Shown here piece by piece: positions 41,168 through 50,394 of a DNA stretch of 64,000 bases. This stretch comes from Alphaproteobacteria bacterium UBA6411. Lineage in GTDB: Bacteria; Pseudomonadota; Alphaproteobacteria; CAAGCB01; CAG-977. The position numbers and the translations under genes are program-made. The stretch covers positions 62,001 through 126,000 of the forward strand of contig DJPN01000021.1 in NCBI GenBank assembly GCA_002438565.1, in the 5' to 3' direction. The notes below the pieces were generated by a model. It ran no database searches, was not told where the DNA came from, and was given only the letters and a program-made list of their open reading frames with translations. Numbering within the stretch: the first letter of the stretch is position 1; each line of letters starts with the position of its first letter.

Positions 41168-43267
41168 TTAGCCGTTGTCTAAAAACGAACGCAGTTTGCG
41201 TGAACGGCTGGGATGTTTCAGCTTGCGCAACGCTTTGGCTTCGATTTGGCGGATGCGTTCGCGGGTAACCGAAAACTGCTGTCCGACTTCCTCCAGCGTA
41301 TGATCGGTGTTCATCCCGATGCCGAAGCGCATGCGCAGCACGCGTTCTTCACGCGGGGTCAAACTGGACAGAACCGCCGTGCAGGTCTGGCGCAAGTTCG
41401 TCTGAATCGCCGCGTCCAAAGGCTGAATGACGTTGCGATCCTCGATGAAATCGCCCAAATGGCTGTCTTCCTCGTCGCCGACGGGGGTTTCCAAAGAAAT
41501 CGGTTCTTTGGCGATTTTCAGCACTTTGCGCACTTTTTCCAAAGGCATGGACAGCTTTTCGGCCAATTCTTCCGGCGTCGGTTCACGCCCGATTTCGTGC
41601 AGCATCTGGCGGCTGGTGCGAACCAGCTTGTTGATTGTTTCAATCATGTGAACGGGGATGCGGATGGTGCGCGCCTGATCGGCAATCGACCGCGTAATCG
41701 CTTGGCGAATCCACCATGTCGCATAGGTCGAAAATTTATAGCCGCGGCGGTATTCAAATTTATCGACGGCTTTCATCAAGCCGATGTTGCCCTCTTGAAT
41801 CAAATCCAAAAACTGCAGACCGCGGTTTGTGTATTTCTTCGCAATGGAAATCACCAAACGCAGATTGGCCTCAATCATTTCCTTTTTGGCGCGGGTGGAT
41901 TCCTGTTCACCCTTTTTGACCATCGAGCAAACGCGGCGATATTCAAAAATCGGCATGCCGATTTCGTCCGCCATTTGCGAAATTGCCGTTTGAATTTCTT
42001 GAATTTCCTTGGAATACTTTTCGACAAACACCTTCCAGTATTTGCCCGACATCTTTTCAATCCAATGCGAATCGAATTCTGAATTCTTGTAGGCTTCCAA
42101 AAAGTCTTCGCGCTTGATGCGGCAGCTTAACGCCAGACGCAGCAGCTTGCCTTCAAACGTCATCAAACGTTTGTTGTAGTCGTTCAGCTGATCGACCAGC
42201 ATTTCAATGCGCGCGGGGTTCAGCTGGACTTCCTCCATCAGCGCAATCAATTCCTGTTTGATTTTCTGGAATTTCTTTTCGGTCGCGGCAGGAACGGGTT
42301 TGGACGTGCGCAGACAGGACAAGCGCTGATCCTGCACTTTTTTCAGTTTTTGATAAGTGGTGGAAATCTGTTCAAACTGTTCCAGCACTTTGGGCATCAA
42401 AGACTGTTCCATTTGCTGCAGGGATACCGCAGCGGGTTCGTCTTCATCGTCCGCATCGGCGGATTCGTCGTCCGAGGAGGAGTCTTCCTCTTCCTCATCA
42501 TCGATAAAATCGTCGGCGGATTCGTCGCCGTCGTCTTCGCCGTCGGAATCTTCATCATCGTCAAAACTGTTCTGCGGTTCGGGAATATCCTCGCTTTCCT
42601 CGTCCTCTTCAGCTTCCTCGGGTTCTTCGTGTTTTTCCTCAACGACGGCCGGCGCCGCTGTTTCGGGAATGGTTGACGTGAACGTCGCCGACAAAGGCAG
42701 TTCCCCGTCCCCCGAATCTTCGCCCGAACCGTACGTCGCGTCCAAATCGATAATGTCGCGCAGCAGCATCTTGCCCGACACCAAAGCGTCATGCCAGCCC
42801 GTCAAAGCTTTAATCGTCAGCGCGCTTTCGCACAATCCGCCGATCATCAAATCGCGGCCGGCTTCGATTCGTTTCGCAATGGCGATTTCGCCTTCGCGCG
42901 ACAGCAGTTCGACCGCGCCCATTTCGCGCAGGTACATGCGGACGGGATCGTCCGTGCGCGACGTTTCGACTTCGTCCAATTTAAAGCCGTCATCCTCGGG
43001 TTCGTCGGCGGAATCGGACGAATCGTCGTCCGTTTCTTCGTTTTCGACCAAATTGATTCCCATATCGGAAATCATGGTCATCACGTCTTCGATTTGTTCC
43101 GACGATTCTTTTTCGGGGGGCAAAGCCGCGTTCAATTCGTCCACGGTGATATAGCCGCGCGATTTTCCTTTGTTCAGCAGTTTTTTTAACGAAGCGCTGA
43201 GCGAATCCAACAAAGCGTCTTCATTGTTTTCGTTTTCGCCGATTTCATCGTCCGCAGTCGTATTCAT
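41168..43267 (-). CDS. rpoD: RNA polymerase primary sigma factor RpoD with a long acidic insertion
   Basis: The 699-residue protein has all sigma-70 regions. Region 1.1 has SRGYITVDELNAALP; region 1.2 has RTDDPVRMYLREMGAVELLS. Region 2 has EANLRLVISIAKKYTNRGLQ and YATWWIRQAITRSIADQ. Region 3 has IPVHMIETINKLVRTSRQ, and region 4 has TLEEVGQQFSVTRERIRQIE. Between 1.2 and the conserved non-conserved-region core, about residues 200-285 are almost wholly Asp, Glu and Ser (for example DDDEDSDGEDDGDESADD). This acidic block is longer than usual. It is encoded downstream of yqeY-dnaG, the macromolecular synthesis cluster, with its own promoter-like sequence. Confidence 0.97.
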   Translation of the reverse strand: MNTTADDEIGENENNEDALLDSLSASLKKLLNKGKSRGYITVDELNAALPPEKESSEQIEDVMTMISDMGINLVENEETDDDSSDSADEPEDDGFKLDEVETSRTDDPVRMYLREMGAVELLSREGEIAIAKRIEAGRDLMIGGLCESALTIKALTGWHDALVSGKMLLRDIIDLDATYGSGEDSGDGELPLSATFTSTIPETAAPAVVEEKHEEPEEAEEDEESEDIPEPQNSFDDDEDSDGEDDGDESADDFIDDEEEEDSSSDDESADADDEDEPAAVSLQQMEQSLMPKVLEQFEQISTTYQKLKKVQDQRLSCLRTSKPVPAATEKKFQKIKQELIALMEEVQLNPARIEMLVDQLNDYNKRLMTFEGKLLRLALSCRIKREDFLEAYKNSEFDSHWIEKMSGKYWKVFVEKYSKEIQEIQTAISQMADEIGMPIFEYRRVCSMVKKGEQESTRAKKEMIEANLRLVISIAKKYTNRGLQFLDLIQEGNIGLMKAVDKFEYRRGYKFSTYATWWIRQAITRSIADQARTIRIPVHMIETINKLVRTSRQMLHEIGREPTPEELAEKLSMPLEKVRKVLKIAKEPISLETPVGDEEDSHLGDFIEDRNVIQPLDAAIQTNLRQTCTAVLSSLTPREERVLRMRFGIGMNTDHTLEEVGQQFSVTRERIRQIEAKALRKLKHPSRSRKLRSFLDNG

Positions 43268-43341
43268 AGAAAAATCCCTTCCGTTGCGTCACGCGCATAT
43301 CACAAAGCACCGATTTTTTGATAAATCGGATAATCTTGCAA

Positions 43342-43370
43342 CATTTAGGGCGTTGACACCAATTTGTCAA
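43342..43370 (-). promoter_or_regulatory. Probable rpoD promoter
   Basis: On the minus strand, TTGACA (43365-43370) and TAAATG (43342-43347) are spaced by 17 bases. The -35 lies within overlapping GTTGAC/GTCAAC repeats that could bind a regulator. The promoter is 75 bases before the rpoD start, between dnaG and rpoD. Confidence 0.55.
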
Positions 43371-43407
43371 CCTTTAAATAGGTTGACTTGGCTTTTTATT
43401 CAAGGTC

Positions 43408-45168
43408 TTATCCGCTTTTGGACAGGGTTTGATATTTTTCCCACAGGGCTTTGGCTTTGTCGGCATCCGTTTCCGATTCGATTTGCCGCGCCAAAGCGGA
43501 CAGTTCGGCTTTCAAGGCTTTTTGCCGTTCGCCCTCCAGCAAAGCGGCAAAATCGGCTTTGATGTCGGCGGGCGTTGTTTTTTTGCGCTTCAGCATTTCG
43601 ATTTCGTCGGCGACGGCATCGTACAGTCTGCCGTTTTGATTGGCGCGGAAATAATCCTCCAGCTCCGCCGCCGTCAAGTCGGGATTATCCGCCAGCGCAT
43701 TGATGATGCTGCGAAACGCATCCGCCAAAAAAGCGTCGGCGGGGGTGATGTCCGCCAGCTCCTCCAGAGAATCGGAAGCAATATCCGGATACAGCAGGAC
43801 ATAGGCCAGAATCATTCTGTCCTCGCCCGCCTGCGGTCTGGGTTTTGCGGGTTTGACATAGTCCTGCTTTGCAACGGATTTGGAACTTTTTTTGTTAAAA
43901 ACGGGGGCGGTCGCCTCCCACAGTTCGGCGCGGAAAGTCTGCCTGTAATAAGAACGCACGGATTCGTCGGCGATTTTTGCCAGCGTTTCGTTCACATCCT
44001 TTTCCAAAGCGGCTTTGCGTTCCGGCGTGTCAAGGCTTTTGCCCTGCAGCAGCATTTGCCACAGCTGCCGGAACAAGGGGCGGCTTTGGGTGCGGATGAA
44101 ATCCTCGAACGCCTGTTTGCCGCGTTCTTGAATGAATTCGTCGGGATCGTCGTCGTCGGGCAAAGTCATAAAACGCAGGGACTTGCCCGCTTTCAATAAA
44201 GGAAGCACCCTGTCCGCCGCGCGGTTCGCCGCCCGAATCCCCGCGCCGTCGCCGTCGAAACAGCAAATCGGTTCCGGCGCGTATTTCCACAGCTGTTCGA
44301 TTTGGCGTTCGGTCAAAGCCGTGCCGCACGACGCAACCGCGCGCGTTATCCCGACGCTGTGAAGCGCGATGACGTCCATATAGCCCTCGACGACCAAAAT
44401 TTCCTGCATTTTGCGCGCCTGTTCCGCCGCAAAGTGCGCTGCGTAAAGGGTGTCGCCTTTGGAAAACAGCGCCGTTTCGGGGGAATTCAAGTACTTCGGT
44501 TCGCCATCGCCCAGCACGCGCCCGCCGAAAGCGATGACGCGCCCGCGCTTGTCGCAAATCGGATACATCACGCGGTCGTGGAAATAGTCGTAAGCCCGCC
44601 CGTCCGACGAAACGCCGATAACGCCCGTCTGCTTCAGCTGTTCGACGGTCAAACCTTCGCGTTCCAGCATCGCTTTGACGGGATTGCCGTTCGGCGCAAA
44701 ACCCAAGCGGAAATGCTTGATGACCTCGTCGGTCAGCCCGCGCCGCTGCAGGTAAAACAAGCCGTCGCGCCCGACGGGTTTGTACAGCTGTTCTTGATAA
44801 TAGGCGCAGACTTTTTCCAAAACGTCGTACAGCGTGCCGCGTTTTTTTTCGCGTTCGACCTCGGCGGCGGACGCTTTGGGCATTTCCAGCCCCGCCTCGT
44901 TCGCCAACTGTTCAACCGCGTCGACAAAGCTCAGTCCCTGCGATTTCATCACGAACGTAATCGCGTCGCCGTGTTCGCCGCAGCCGAAGCAATGAAAAGC
45001 CTCGCGTTCGTCGCTGACGGTGAACGACGGCGTTTTTTCGTGGTGAAACGGACAGCACCCCCAGTATTCCTTGCCTTTGCGCGTCAGTTTGACGGCTTTG
45101 CCGACAATCGAAACAATCGACAGTCTTGAACGCAGCAGTTCCAGAAATTCGGGGGTGATTGTGGGCAT
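43408..45168 (-). CDS. dnaG: DNA primase
   Basis: The 586-residue protein has the N-terminal zinc finger (C39-P-F-H42...C60-F-G-C63), then the primase core with FGGRVLGDGEPKYLNS and the Toprim domain (EILVVEGYMDVIALHSVG, then CFDGDGAGIRAANRAAD, supplying the metal-binding Glu and Asp). The C-terminal helicase-binding domain ends in a Glu/Lys-rich helix. It makes RNA primers at the fork with DnaB. It follows yqeY by 10 bases and precedes rpoD, the classic alphaproteobacterial order. Confidence 0.97.
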   Translation of the reverse strand: MPTITPEFLELLRSRLSIVSIVGKAVKLTRKGKEYWGCCPFHHEKTPSFTVSDEREAFHCFGCGEHGDAITFVMKSQGLSFVDAVEQLANEAGLEMPKASAAEVEREKKRGTLYDVLEKVCAYYQEQLYKPVGRDGLFYLQRRGLTDEVIKHFRLGFAPNGNPVKAMLEREGLTVEQLKQTGVIGVSSDGRAYDYFHDRVMYPICDKRGRVIAFGGRVLGDGEPKYLNSPETALFSKGDTLYAAHFAAEQARKMQEILVVEGYMDVIALHSVGITRAVASCGTALTERQIEQLWKYAPEPICCFDGDGAGIRAANRAADRVLPLLKAGKSLRFMTLPDDDDPDEFIQERGKQAFEDFIRTQSRPLFRQLWQMLLQGKSLDTPERKAALEKDVNETLAKIADESVRSYYRQTFRAELWEATAPVFNKKSSKSVAKQDYVKPAKPRPQAGEDRMILAYVLLYPDIASDSLEELADITPADAFLADAFRSIINALADNPDLTAAELEDYFRANQNGRLYDAVADEIEMLKRKKTTPADIKADFAALLEGERQKALKAELSALARQIESETDADKAKALWEKYQTLSKSG

Positions 45169-45178
45169 AAGCCGTCCT

Positions 45179-45637
45179 TTATTTCTGCGCCAAAATTGTC
45201 TTGACCACGCCCGACGCCTGACCGAAGTCCATGCGTCCCGCGTACTGTTCGCGCAAAGCCGCCATGACCGCGCCCATGTCTTTCAATCCCGCCGCGCCCG
45301 TTTTGGCGACGATTTCGCGCACGGCGGCTTCGGTTTCGGCCGCGTCCATCTGTTTGGGCAGGAACGAACGGATGATGTCGATTTCCGCCTGTTCGCTGTC
45401 GATTAAGTCTTGACGGCCTCCCTTTTGATACATGGCGATGCTGTCGTTGCGCTGTTTAATCATGGACTGCAGCAGCTGCAAAATGTCGTCGTTGGTGATT
45501 TGGCCGTCCTTCGCCGACCCGCGGGAAGCGATGTCGCGGTCTTTGATTGCCGCCAAAATCAGACGCAAAGTGGATACTTTCGCGGTATCTTTTTCCAACA
45601 TGGCGTTTTTCAACGCGGCTTTCAACTGTTCACGCAT
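45179..45637 (-). CDS. GatB/YqeY domain protein
   Basis: The 152-residue protein matches the YqeY family: MREQLKAALKNAMLEKDTAK, LRLILAAIKDRDI, SFLPKQM, GLKDMGAVMAAL and a final GVVKTILA. The domain also occurs at the end of the GatB amidotransferase subunit, but alone its role is unclear; a tRNA-related function is assumed. It is the first gene of the yqeY-dnaG-rpoD cluster. It is divergent from greA. Confidence 0.93.
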   Translation of the reverse strand: MREQLKAALKNAMLEKDTAKVSTLRLILAAIKDRDIASRGSAKDGQITNDDILQLLQSMIKQRNDSIAMYQKGGRQDLIDSEQAEIDIIRSFLPKQMDAAETEAAVREIVAKTGAAGLKDMGAVMAALREQYAGRMDFGQASGVVKTILAQK

Positions 45638-45708
45638 AACGAATACTCCTCATAGATAAAAAACTTTCCGTCATAAAACACCGTTTTTTTGTTTTTGGCA
45701 AGTTACGC

Positions 45709-45737
45709 TTGAAGAAAAAAACAAAGCCTTGTATGAT
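45709..45737 (+). promoter_or_regulatory. Probable greA promoter
   Basis: TTGAAG (45709-45714) and TATGAT (45732-45737) are separated by 17 bases. They lie about 80 bases before the greA start. Confidence 0.55.
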
Positions 45738-45814
45738 GCGCGGCAGATGAAATTGCTTCTTTCGCCCGAAACGGGGTGAAAGGGGTGTTTTTTTATTATT
45801 ATGAGGATGTCGAA

Positions 45815-46288
45815 ATGCAAAAAGTACCGATGACCAAAAAGGGCGCGGAACGCCTGCAACAGGAATTGACCAATCTGAAAAGCGTGGAACGTCCCGCCAT
45901 TATCGCGGCGATTGCCGAAGCGCGCGAACACGGCGATTTGTCCGAAAACGCCGAATACCACGCCGCCCGCGAAAAACAAAGCTTTATCGAAGGCCGTATT
46001 CAGGAACTGGAATCCGCAATGTCCTGCGCCGACATTATCGACACGGCGGCTTTGTCGGGCGACACCGTCGTTTTCGGCGCGACCGTGTCCTTGATGGATG
46101 AAGACACCGAAGACGAACTGAAATATCAAATCGTCGGACAGTACGAAGCCGATTTGGAACACGGCCGCATTTCCGTTTCCGCCCCGCTGGCGCGCGCTTT
46201 AATCGGAAAATCCGTCGGCGACACGGCGGAACTGGCTTCGCCCAAGGGTAAAAAATCTTACGAAATTCTGGAAATCGAATACATTTGA
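45815..46288 (+). CDS. greA: Transcription elongation factor GreA
   Basis: I start at ATG 45815 after GAGGATGTCGAA, giving 157 residues, the usual GreA length. The N-terminal coiled coil (MTKKGAERLQQELTNLK, then REHGDLSENAEYHAAREKQ) carries the acidic tip Asp and Glu, which enter the secondary channel of RNA polymerase. The C-terminal FKBP-like part has ARALIGKSVGDTAELASPKG. It rescues backtracked polymerase by stimulating RNA cleavage. The first MCE gene begins in its stop codon (TGATG). Confidence 0.96.
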   Translation: MQKVPMTKKGAERLQQELTNLKSVERPAIIAAIAEAREHGDLSENAEYHAAREKQSFIEGRIQELESAMSCADIIDTAALSGDTVVFGATVSLMDEDTEDELKYQIVGQYEADLEHGRISVSAPLARALIGKSVGDTAELASPKGKKSYEILEIEYI

Positions 46289-46770
46289 TGGTCAAAAAGG
46301 CAAACAGGGATTTGATTGCGGGAACAGCGGCTTTACTGACCGTCGCTTTGCTGTTTTGCGCCATCAGCTTCAAACGGGACATCGGCCGGCGTTCGACGGC
46401 CGGCTATACGCTGTCCGCCCGATTCAACCACACGGACGGGCTGAACACGGGCGCGCCCGTGCGTCTGGCGGGAATCGAGGTCGGCAAAATCACCGGTTTG
46501 ACTTTGGACGAGGATTATGGCGTAACAGTCCGCTTTTCTTTGCCCGAATCCGTGCAGCTGCCCGATGACAGCGGCGTTTCCGTCCAATCCCAAAGTTTGT
46601 TGGGAAACAAGTATTTGGAACTGACCCCCGGCGGATCGGAGGACATGCTGTCCGACGGCGATTTTATGGACTTTACCGAAGATTCCCCCGATTTGGTCAA
46701 GCTGTTGGACAAGGTGGTTTCCGCCGCCAAAGCCAATCGTAAAAACAACACATGCGCCAAAGGAAAATAA
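46288..46770 (+). CDS. MCE/MlaD-family lipid transport protein
   Basis: Start ATG 46288 overlaps the greA stop. The 160-residue protein has one N-terminal membrane helix (DLIAGTAALLTVALLFCAIS) and one MCE domain: YTLSARFNHTDGLNTGAPVR, LAGIEVGKITGL and LGNKYLELTPGG. MlaD-type proteins form hexamers on the inner membrane that move phospholipids between the membranes. It is followed directly by a second MCE gene. Permease and ATPase genes are not adjacent. The end is Lys-rich (KANRKNNTCAKGK). Confidence 0.9.
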   Translation: MVKKANRDLIAGTAALLTVALLFCAISFKRDIGRRSTAGYTLSARFNHTDGLNTGAPVRLAGIEVGKITGLTLDEDYGVTVRFSLPESVQLPDDSGVSVQSQSLLGNKYLELTPGGSEDMLSDGDFMDFTEDSPDLVKLLDKVVSAAKANRKNNTCAKGK

Positions 46771-47223
46771 ATGAAAAAAAATCCGATTGAAACCGTGCTG
46801 GGCATACTGGTGATTTTGGTCGCGGGGCTGTTCGTTTATTATGCCGAACAGCGGCTGTCCGTGCGTCCTCAGCAGGGATACACGCTGACGGCGACGTTTT
46901 TAAAGTCGGGCGGACTGGAAAGCGGCAACGACGTGCGCATCAACGGCATCAAAGTCGGCTCTGTTACAGGCATCGAGCTGACGCCCGATTATACGGCGCG
47001 CATCAGCATTGACGTCAAAAAATCCGTTTCCCTGCCCGCCGATACGGTTGCGGCGGTTGTTTCGGACGGATTGATGGGCGGCATTTTCCTGCAGCTGGAA
47101 CCGGGGAAATCGGCCGACATGTTAAAAGACGGCGATGCGATAAAGCAGACGCGCGATTTCAAATCGCTGGAAAGCATGATCGGCGACGTTATCTTTTTGG
47201 CAACGGGCAAAGAGGACGAATAA
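46771..47223 (+). CDS. mlaD: Outer membrane lipid asymmetry protein MlaD-like
   Basis: The 150-residue protein has a membrane helix (VLGILVILVAGLFVYYA) and an MCE domain with GYTLTATFLKSGGLESGNDV, INGIKVGSVTGIEL and GLMGGIFLQLEPG. It fits the short alphaproteobacterial MlaD form more closely than the gene before it. It starts on the base after the previous stop and the next gene starts on the base after its own stop. The two MCE proteins may form mixed or separate hexamers. Gene symbol given by family resemblance. Confidence 0.85.
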   Translation: MKKNPIETVLGILVILVAGLFVYYAEQRLSVRPQQGYTLTATFLKSGGLESGNDVRINGIKVGSVTGIELTPDYTARISIDVKKSVSLPADTVAAVVSDGLMGGIFLQLEPGKSADMLKDGDAIKQTRDFKSLESMIGDVIFLATGKEDE

Positions 47224-47907
47224 ATGAAAAAATCCGTGTTTTCCGCAGTCTTGTTAGGGATGTGCGCGGCGACTCTGCCCGCAAAGGCCGAAGACCTGTC
47301 TTTGGAACAGGTGGTTTTGCGCGGACTTGACAAAGTAACGGGACGCATCAGCACGATGACCGTCAACGTCGGCGAAAAGGCGCAATTCGGCGCTTTGGAT
47401 GTTTATGTGCGCGTCTGCTACGCTCACCCGCCCGAAGAAACGCCCGAAAACGCCGCCTATCTGGACATTGTCGAAAAAAAGCAGGAAGGACAGCTGAAAC
47501 TGTTTTCGGGGTGGATGTTTTCATCGTCGCCCGCGCTGTCCGCCATGGAACACCCCGTTTTCGACGTTTGGGTAATCCGGTGCCAGGGCGAACAAATCAC
47601 GCCGCCCATTCCCGAACCGCTGATGCTGGAAAACCAAATCGAAGCCGTCCCCGTTCAGCCCAAAGTCAAAATCGTGCTGGATGAAAACGAGGAAAACATC
47701 GAAAAACCCGTCAATCCCGAAGAATTGCCTGCGGAACCGTCCGATTCGGATGAAAACGATTCGGACGCGGCGGTGTTGGTTCCTTTGCCGGAACCCGCCG
47801 AAGAAAACGACATTCCGCCCGAAACGGCAGAACAGCCGTCCTCCGAACCGGTTAATGCTCCGGCTGAAGAGTTTTCTGACGAAGACGCAACGGAAAACGA
47901 CATTTAA
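47224..47907 (+). CDS. DUF2155 domain periplasmic protein
   Basis: The 227-residue protein has a signal peptide (MKKSVFSAVLLGMCAATLPA). The DUF2155 domain follows: LRGLDKVTGRISTMTVNVG, RVCYAHPPEETPENAAYLDI, FSGWMFSSSPALSAMEHPVF and DVWVIRCQG. Two Cys may form a disulphide. The C-terminal 80 residues are Pro/Glu/Asp-rich (PVNPEELPAEPSDSDEN) and probably disordered. Members are nearly confined to alphaproteobacteria and lie next to mlaD; a role in lipid transport or cell envelope upkeep is inferred. Confidence 0.9.
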   Translation: MKKSVFSAVLLGMCAATLPAKAEDLSLEQVVLRGLDKVTGRISTMTVNVGEKAQFGALDVYVRVCYAHPPEETPENAAYLDIVEKKQEGQLKLFSGWMFSSSPALSAMEHPVFDVWVIRCQGEQITPPIPEPLMLENQIEAVPVQPKVKIVLDENEENIEKPVNPEELPAEPSDSDENDSDAAVLVPLPEPAEENDIPPETAEQPSSEPVNAPAEEFSDEDATENDI

Positions 47908-47924
47908 CGACGAAAGGCTTTTCA

Positions 47925-49583
47925 ATGCCGCATGCCCGCTTTCAGCCCCGTTTTCAAATTTCCAGCCGTTTTTTAATTCTGTCGTCAACTTTGTATTTCG
48001 GGTTGGTTTTGAATTGCGCCTTGTGGCGTTATCTGTTTGAAAAGCTGAATTTTTCAAGCTTTTTGGAATGTTCTTTGGCAATTGTTGTGCCGGTTCTGGT
48101 TTGTATTCCGCTGTATCTGGCGTTCAATCTGCTGCTGATGCCCAAAACGGCAAAACCTTTGCTGATTGTCTTGCTACTGATTTCAAGCACGACAAATTAT
48201 CTGATGACAAATCTGGGCGTTTACATCGACAGCGATATGATTCGCAACGCGTTTGAAACAAACACGCGCGAAGCTTTGGATTTGGCGACATGGTCGGGCT
48301 GTTTGTGGGTGTTTTTCACGGGTGTTCTGCCGGCGGTCGCTTTGGTGTTCACGCGCGTTGAATTCGATTCGTTCAAAACCGAATGTAAAAGCCGCCTTTT
48401 CGGACTGCTGATTGCGCTGGCAATCGTCGGAAGCATCGGCGCAACGTCGTATAAAACGCTGTCCGCCGTCGGACGCAACAACAAAGCCGCGCGCAAAATC
48501 ATCAACACGCAAAACTACATTTATTCGACGTTCCGCTATATCCAGCGCAAAATCAACAGCCGCCGTCCCTTTGTCCCGCTGGATGAAAACGCTCAAATCA
48601 CCCCTTACGAAGACCACACTAAAACCGTTTTGGTTTTCGTACTGGGCGAAACGGCGCGGTCGGCGAATTTTTCACTGCAAGGGTATGAACGGCAAACCAA
48701 TCCGCTGTTGGCGAAACAAAACATCGCCTACTTTAAAAACGTAACGTCGTGCGGAACGGCAACGGCGATTTCCGTACCGTGCATGTTTTCGTCCGTACCG
48801 CGCGCCGCTTTTGACGTCGACGACGCGCCGTATACGGAAAATCTGATTGATTTGCTGCGAAAAGCGGGCTACGACATCCTGTGGCGCGACAACGACGACG
48901 GCTGCAAAGGCGTGTGCCAGCGCGTTCGCAACGAAGAAATGAAATACTCCAACCACCCGAAATACTGCTTCGGCAGCTACTGCCATGACGAAGTTTTGCT
49001 GGACGGACTGGAGGACATCATCAAAAACATCAAACAGGATACGGTGATTTTTCTGCACACCATGGGCAGTCACGGCCCGACGTATTTCAACCGTTATCCC
49101 GATAAATTCAAAAAGTTTTTGCCGACGTGCGACACGGCGGACATGCAGAAATGCACGAAAGAACAGATTGTCAACACATACGACAACACGATTTTGTATA
49201 CAGATTTTATCGTTTCGTCGGCAATCGATATTTTGAAAAAGTTTCCGCAGTACGAAGCGGGACTGATTTATGTTTCCGACCATGGCGAATCTTTGGGTGA
49301 AAACAATATGTACCTGCACGGTTTCCCGTACGCCCTTGCCCCGAAAGAACAAATCGAAGTTCCGATGCTGGTTTGGATGAACGGCACCATGAAAAAATGG
49401 GATTATATTGACTTTTCATGTTTGAAAAAAGAAGCCGCATCCCAATCTTTTTCACACGACAACATCTTTCATTCGCTGGTCGGGCTGTTGGAAATCGACA
49501 CAAAAGAATATGACAAAAACTTGGATATGTTCAATCCGTGCCGCAAAAAGAAACTGCCTTTTATGGAAAGGGATAAGAAATGA
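47925..49583 (+). CDS. eptA: Phosphoethanolamine transferase (EptA-like)
   Basis: The 552-residue protein has about five N-terminal membrane helices (the DUF1705 part, residues 15-175) and a C-terminal sulfatase-fold domain in the periplasm. FVLGETARSANFSLQGYERQ supplies the metal-binding Glu, GTATAISVPCMFS holds the catalytic Thr, and YVSDHGESLGENNMYLHG gives the Asp/His metal ligands. Several Cys pairs fit the disulphides of this family. It adds phosphoethanolamine from phosphatidylethanolamine to lipid A or core, and so can raise resistance to polymyxin. The dgkA gene starts in its stop, which fits, since the reaction releases diacylglycerol. Confidence 0.92.
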   Translation: MPHARFQPRFQISSRFLILSSTLYFGLVLNCALWRYLFEKLNFSSFLECSLAIVVPVLVCIPLYLAFNLLLMPKTAKPLLIVLLLISSTTNYLMTNLGVYIDSDMIRNAFETNTREALDLATWSGCLWVFFTGVLPAVALVFTRVEFDSFKTECKSRLFGLLIALAIVGSIGATSYKTLSAVGRNNKAARKIINTQNYIYSTFRYIQRKINSRRPFVPLDENAQITPYEDHTKTVLVFVLGETARSANFSLQGYERQTNPLLAKQNIAYFKNVTSCGTATAISVPCMFSSVPRAAFDVDDAPYTENLIDLLRKAGYDILWRDNDDGCKGVCQRVRNEEMKYSNHPKYCFGSYCHDEVLLDGLEDIIKNIKQDTVIFLHTMGSHGPTYFNRYPDKFKKFLPTCDTADMQKCTKEQIVNTYDNTILYTDFIVSSAIDILKKFPQYEAGLIYVSDHGESLGENNMYLHGFPYALAPKEQIEVPMLVWMNGTMKKWDYIDFSCLKKEAASQSFSHDNIFHSLVGLLEIDTKEYDKNLDMFNPCRKKKLPFMERDKK

Positions 49584-49948
49584 AGTCGCCTTATCACGGC
49601 ATCCGCCGCATTTTAAACGCTTTTGCATACTCCGCCGCGGGTTTTGCCGCCGCGTTCAAAAGCGAAGCCGCTTTCCGTCAAGACTTGGCGGTGTTTGTCA
49701 TCGGAACGGGCGTCGCGCTGTATTTGCCATTGTCGTTTATCGAACGGGTGTGTCTGATTTCGCCGCTGCTGCTGGTTTTGCTGATGGAACTGGCCAACAC
49801 CGCGATTGAAGCCGTCGTCGACCGTATTTCGGACGATTTTCATCTGCTCAGCAAAAAAGCCAAAGACATCGGCAGTTTGCTGGTGCTAATCGCTTTTATC
49901 AATGCAATTTTGTGGTGGACGGCCATATTATGTCCTCTGTTCATCTGA
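49580..49948 (+). CDS. dgkA: Diacylglycerol kinase
   Basis: The 122-residue integral membrane protein has three helices and the family motif LLMELANTAIEAVVDRI, with Glu residues that bind metal-ATP, plus AKDIGSLL. It phosphorylates diacylglycerol left over when phospholipid head groups are used, as by the EptA-like enzyme encoded just upstream with a four-base overlap. Start MKSPYHGIRRILNAF is usual. Confidence 0.95.
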   Translation: MKSPYHGIRRILNAFAYSAAGFAAAFKSEAAFRQDLAVFVIGTGVALYLPLSFIERVCLISPLLLVLLMELANTAIEAVVDRISDDFHLLSKKAKDIGSLLVLIAFINAILWWTAILCPLFI

Positions 49949-50394
49949 TTTGCGGCTTTATGGGAACGGGCAAGACAACGATTGCCCGCAGGCTGGCCAT
50001 GCAAATGAACGCCGTTCGGCTGACGCATGACGAGTTTATGGCGGATTTGTACGGGAACGACATTCCCGAATCCGAATTTCAAGCCAAATGGAATAAAGTG
50101 GACAAGCTGATTTGGAATCTGGCGGAACAAATCGTTTGCGCCGGCGGAAACGTCATTTTGGATTACGGATTTTGGAGCCGTGAAAGCCGCCGAAAAGCGG
50201 CGGAACGCGCAAAAATCTTTTGCGACAATATTACGTTTCATCAAGTCGAATGTGACTTTGAAACCGCCAAACGGCGTTTGCGCGAACGCGACGCGGGACG
50301 ATTGGACGAAGAAGCGTTCAACGCTTTGGCGAAAAAATACGAACCGATAGACACCGACGAACGTTTTGATGTGATTTATTATCGCAACGTTTAA
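49930..50394 (+). CDS. AAA_33-type P-loop kinase
   Basis: I start at ATG 49930, inside the dgkA end, giving 154 residues. ICGFMGTGKTTIARRLA is a Walker A motif; LTHDEFMADLYG supplies the acid that follows in zeta-toxin/AAA_33 kinases; NVILDYGFWSRESRRKAAER is the conserved second half. Such small kinases act on a nucleoside, sugar or antibiotic. It belongs to the dgkA transcript by overlap. It ends four bases into the convergent LysR gene. Confidence 0.82.
   Translation: MSSVHLICGFMGTGKTTIARRLAMQMNAVRLTHDEFMADLYGNDIPESEFQAKWNKVDKLIWNLAEQIVCAGGNVILDYGFWSRESRRKAAERAKIFCDNITFHQVECDFETAKRRLRERDAGRLDEEAFNALAKKYEPIDTDERFDVIYYRNV

Noticed and set aside
42357..43154. Long Ser-rich plus-strand frame across rpoD
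   Set aside because: It is the mirror of the acidic Asp/Glu codons of rpoD on the other strand and has no other support.
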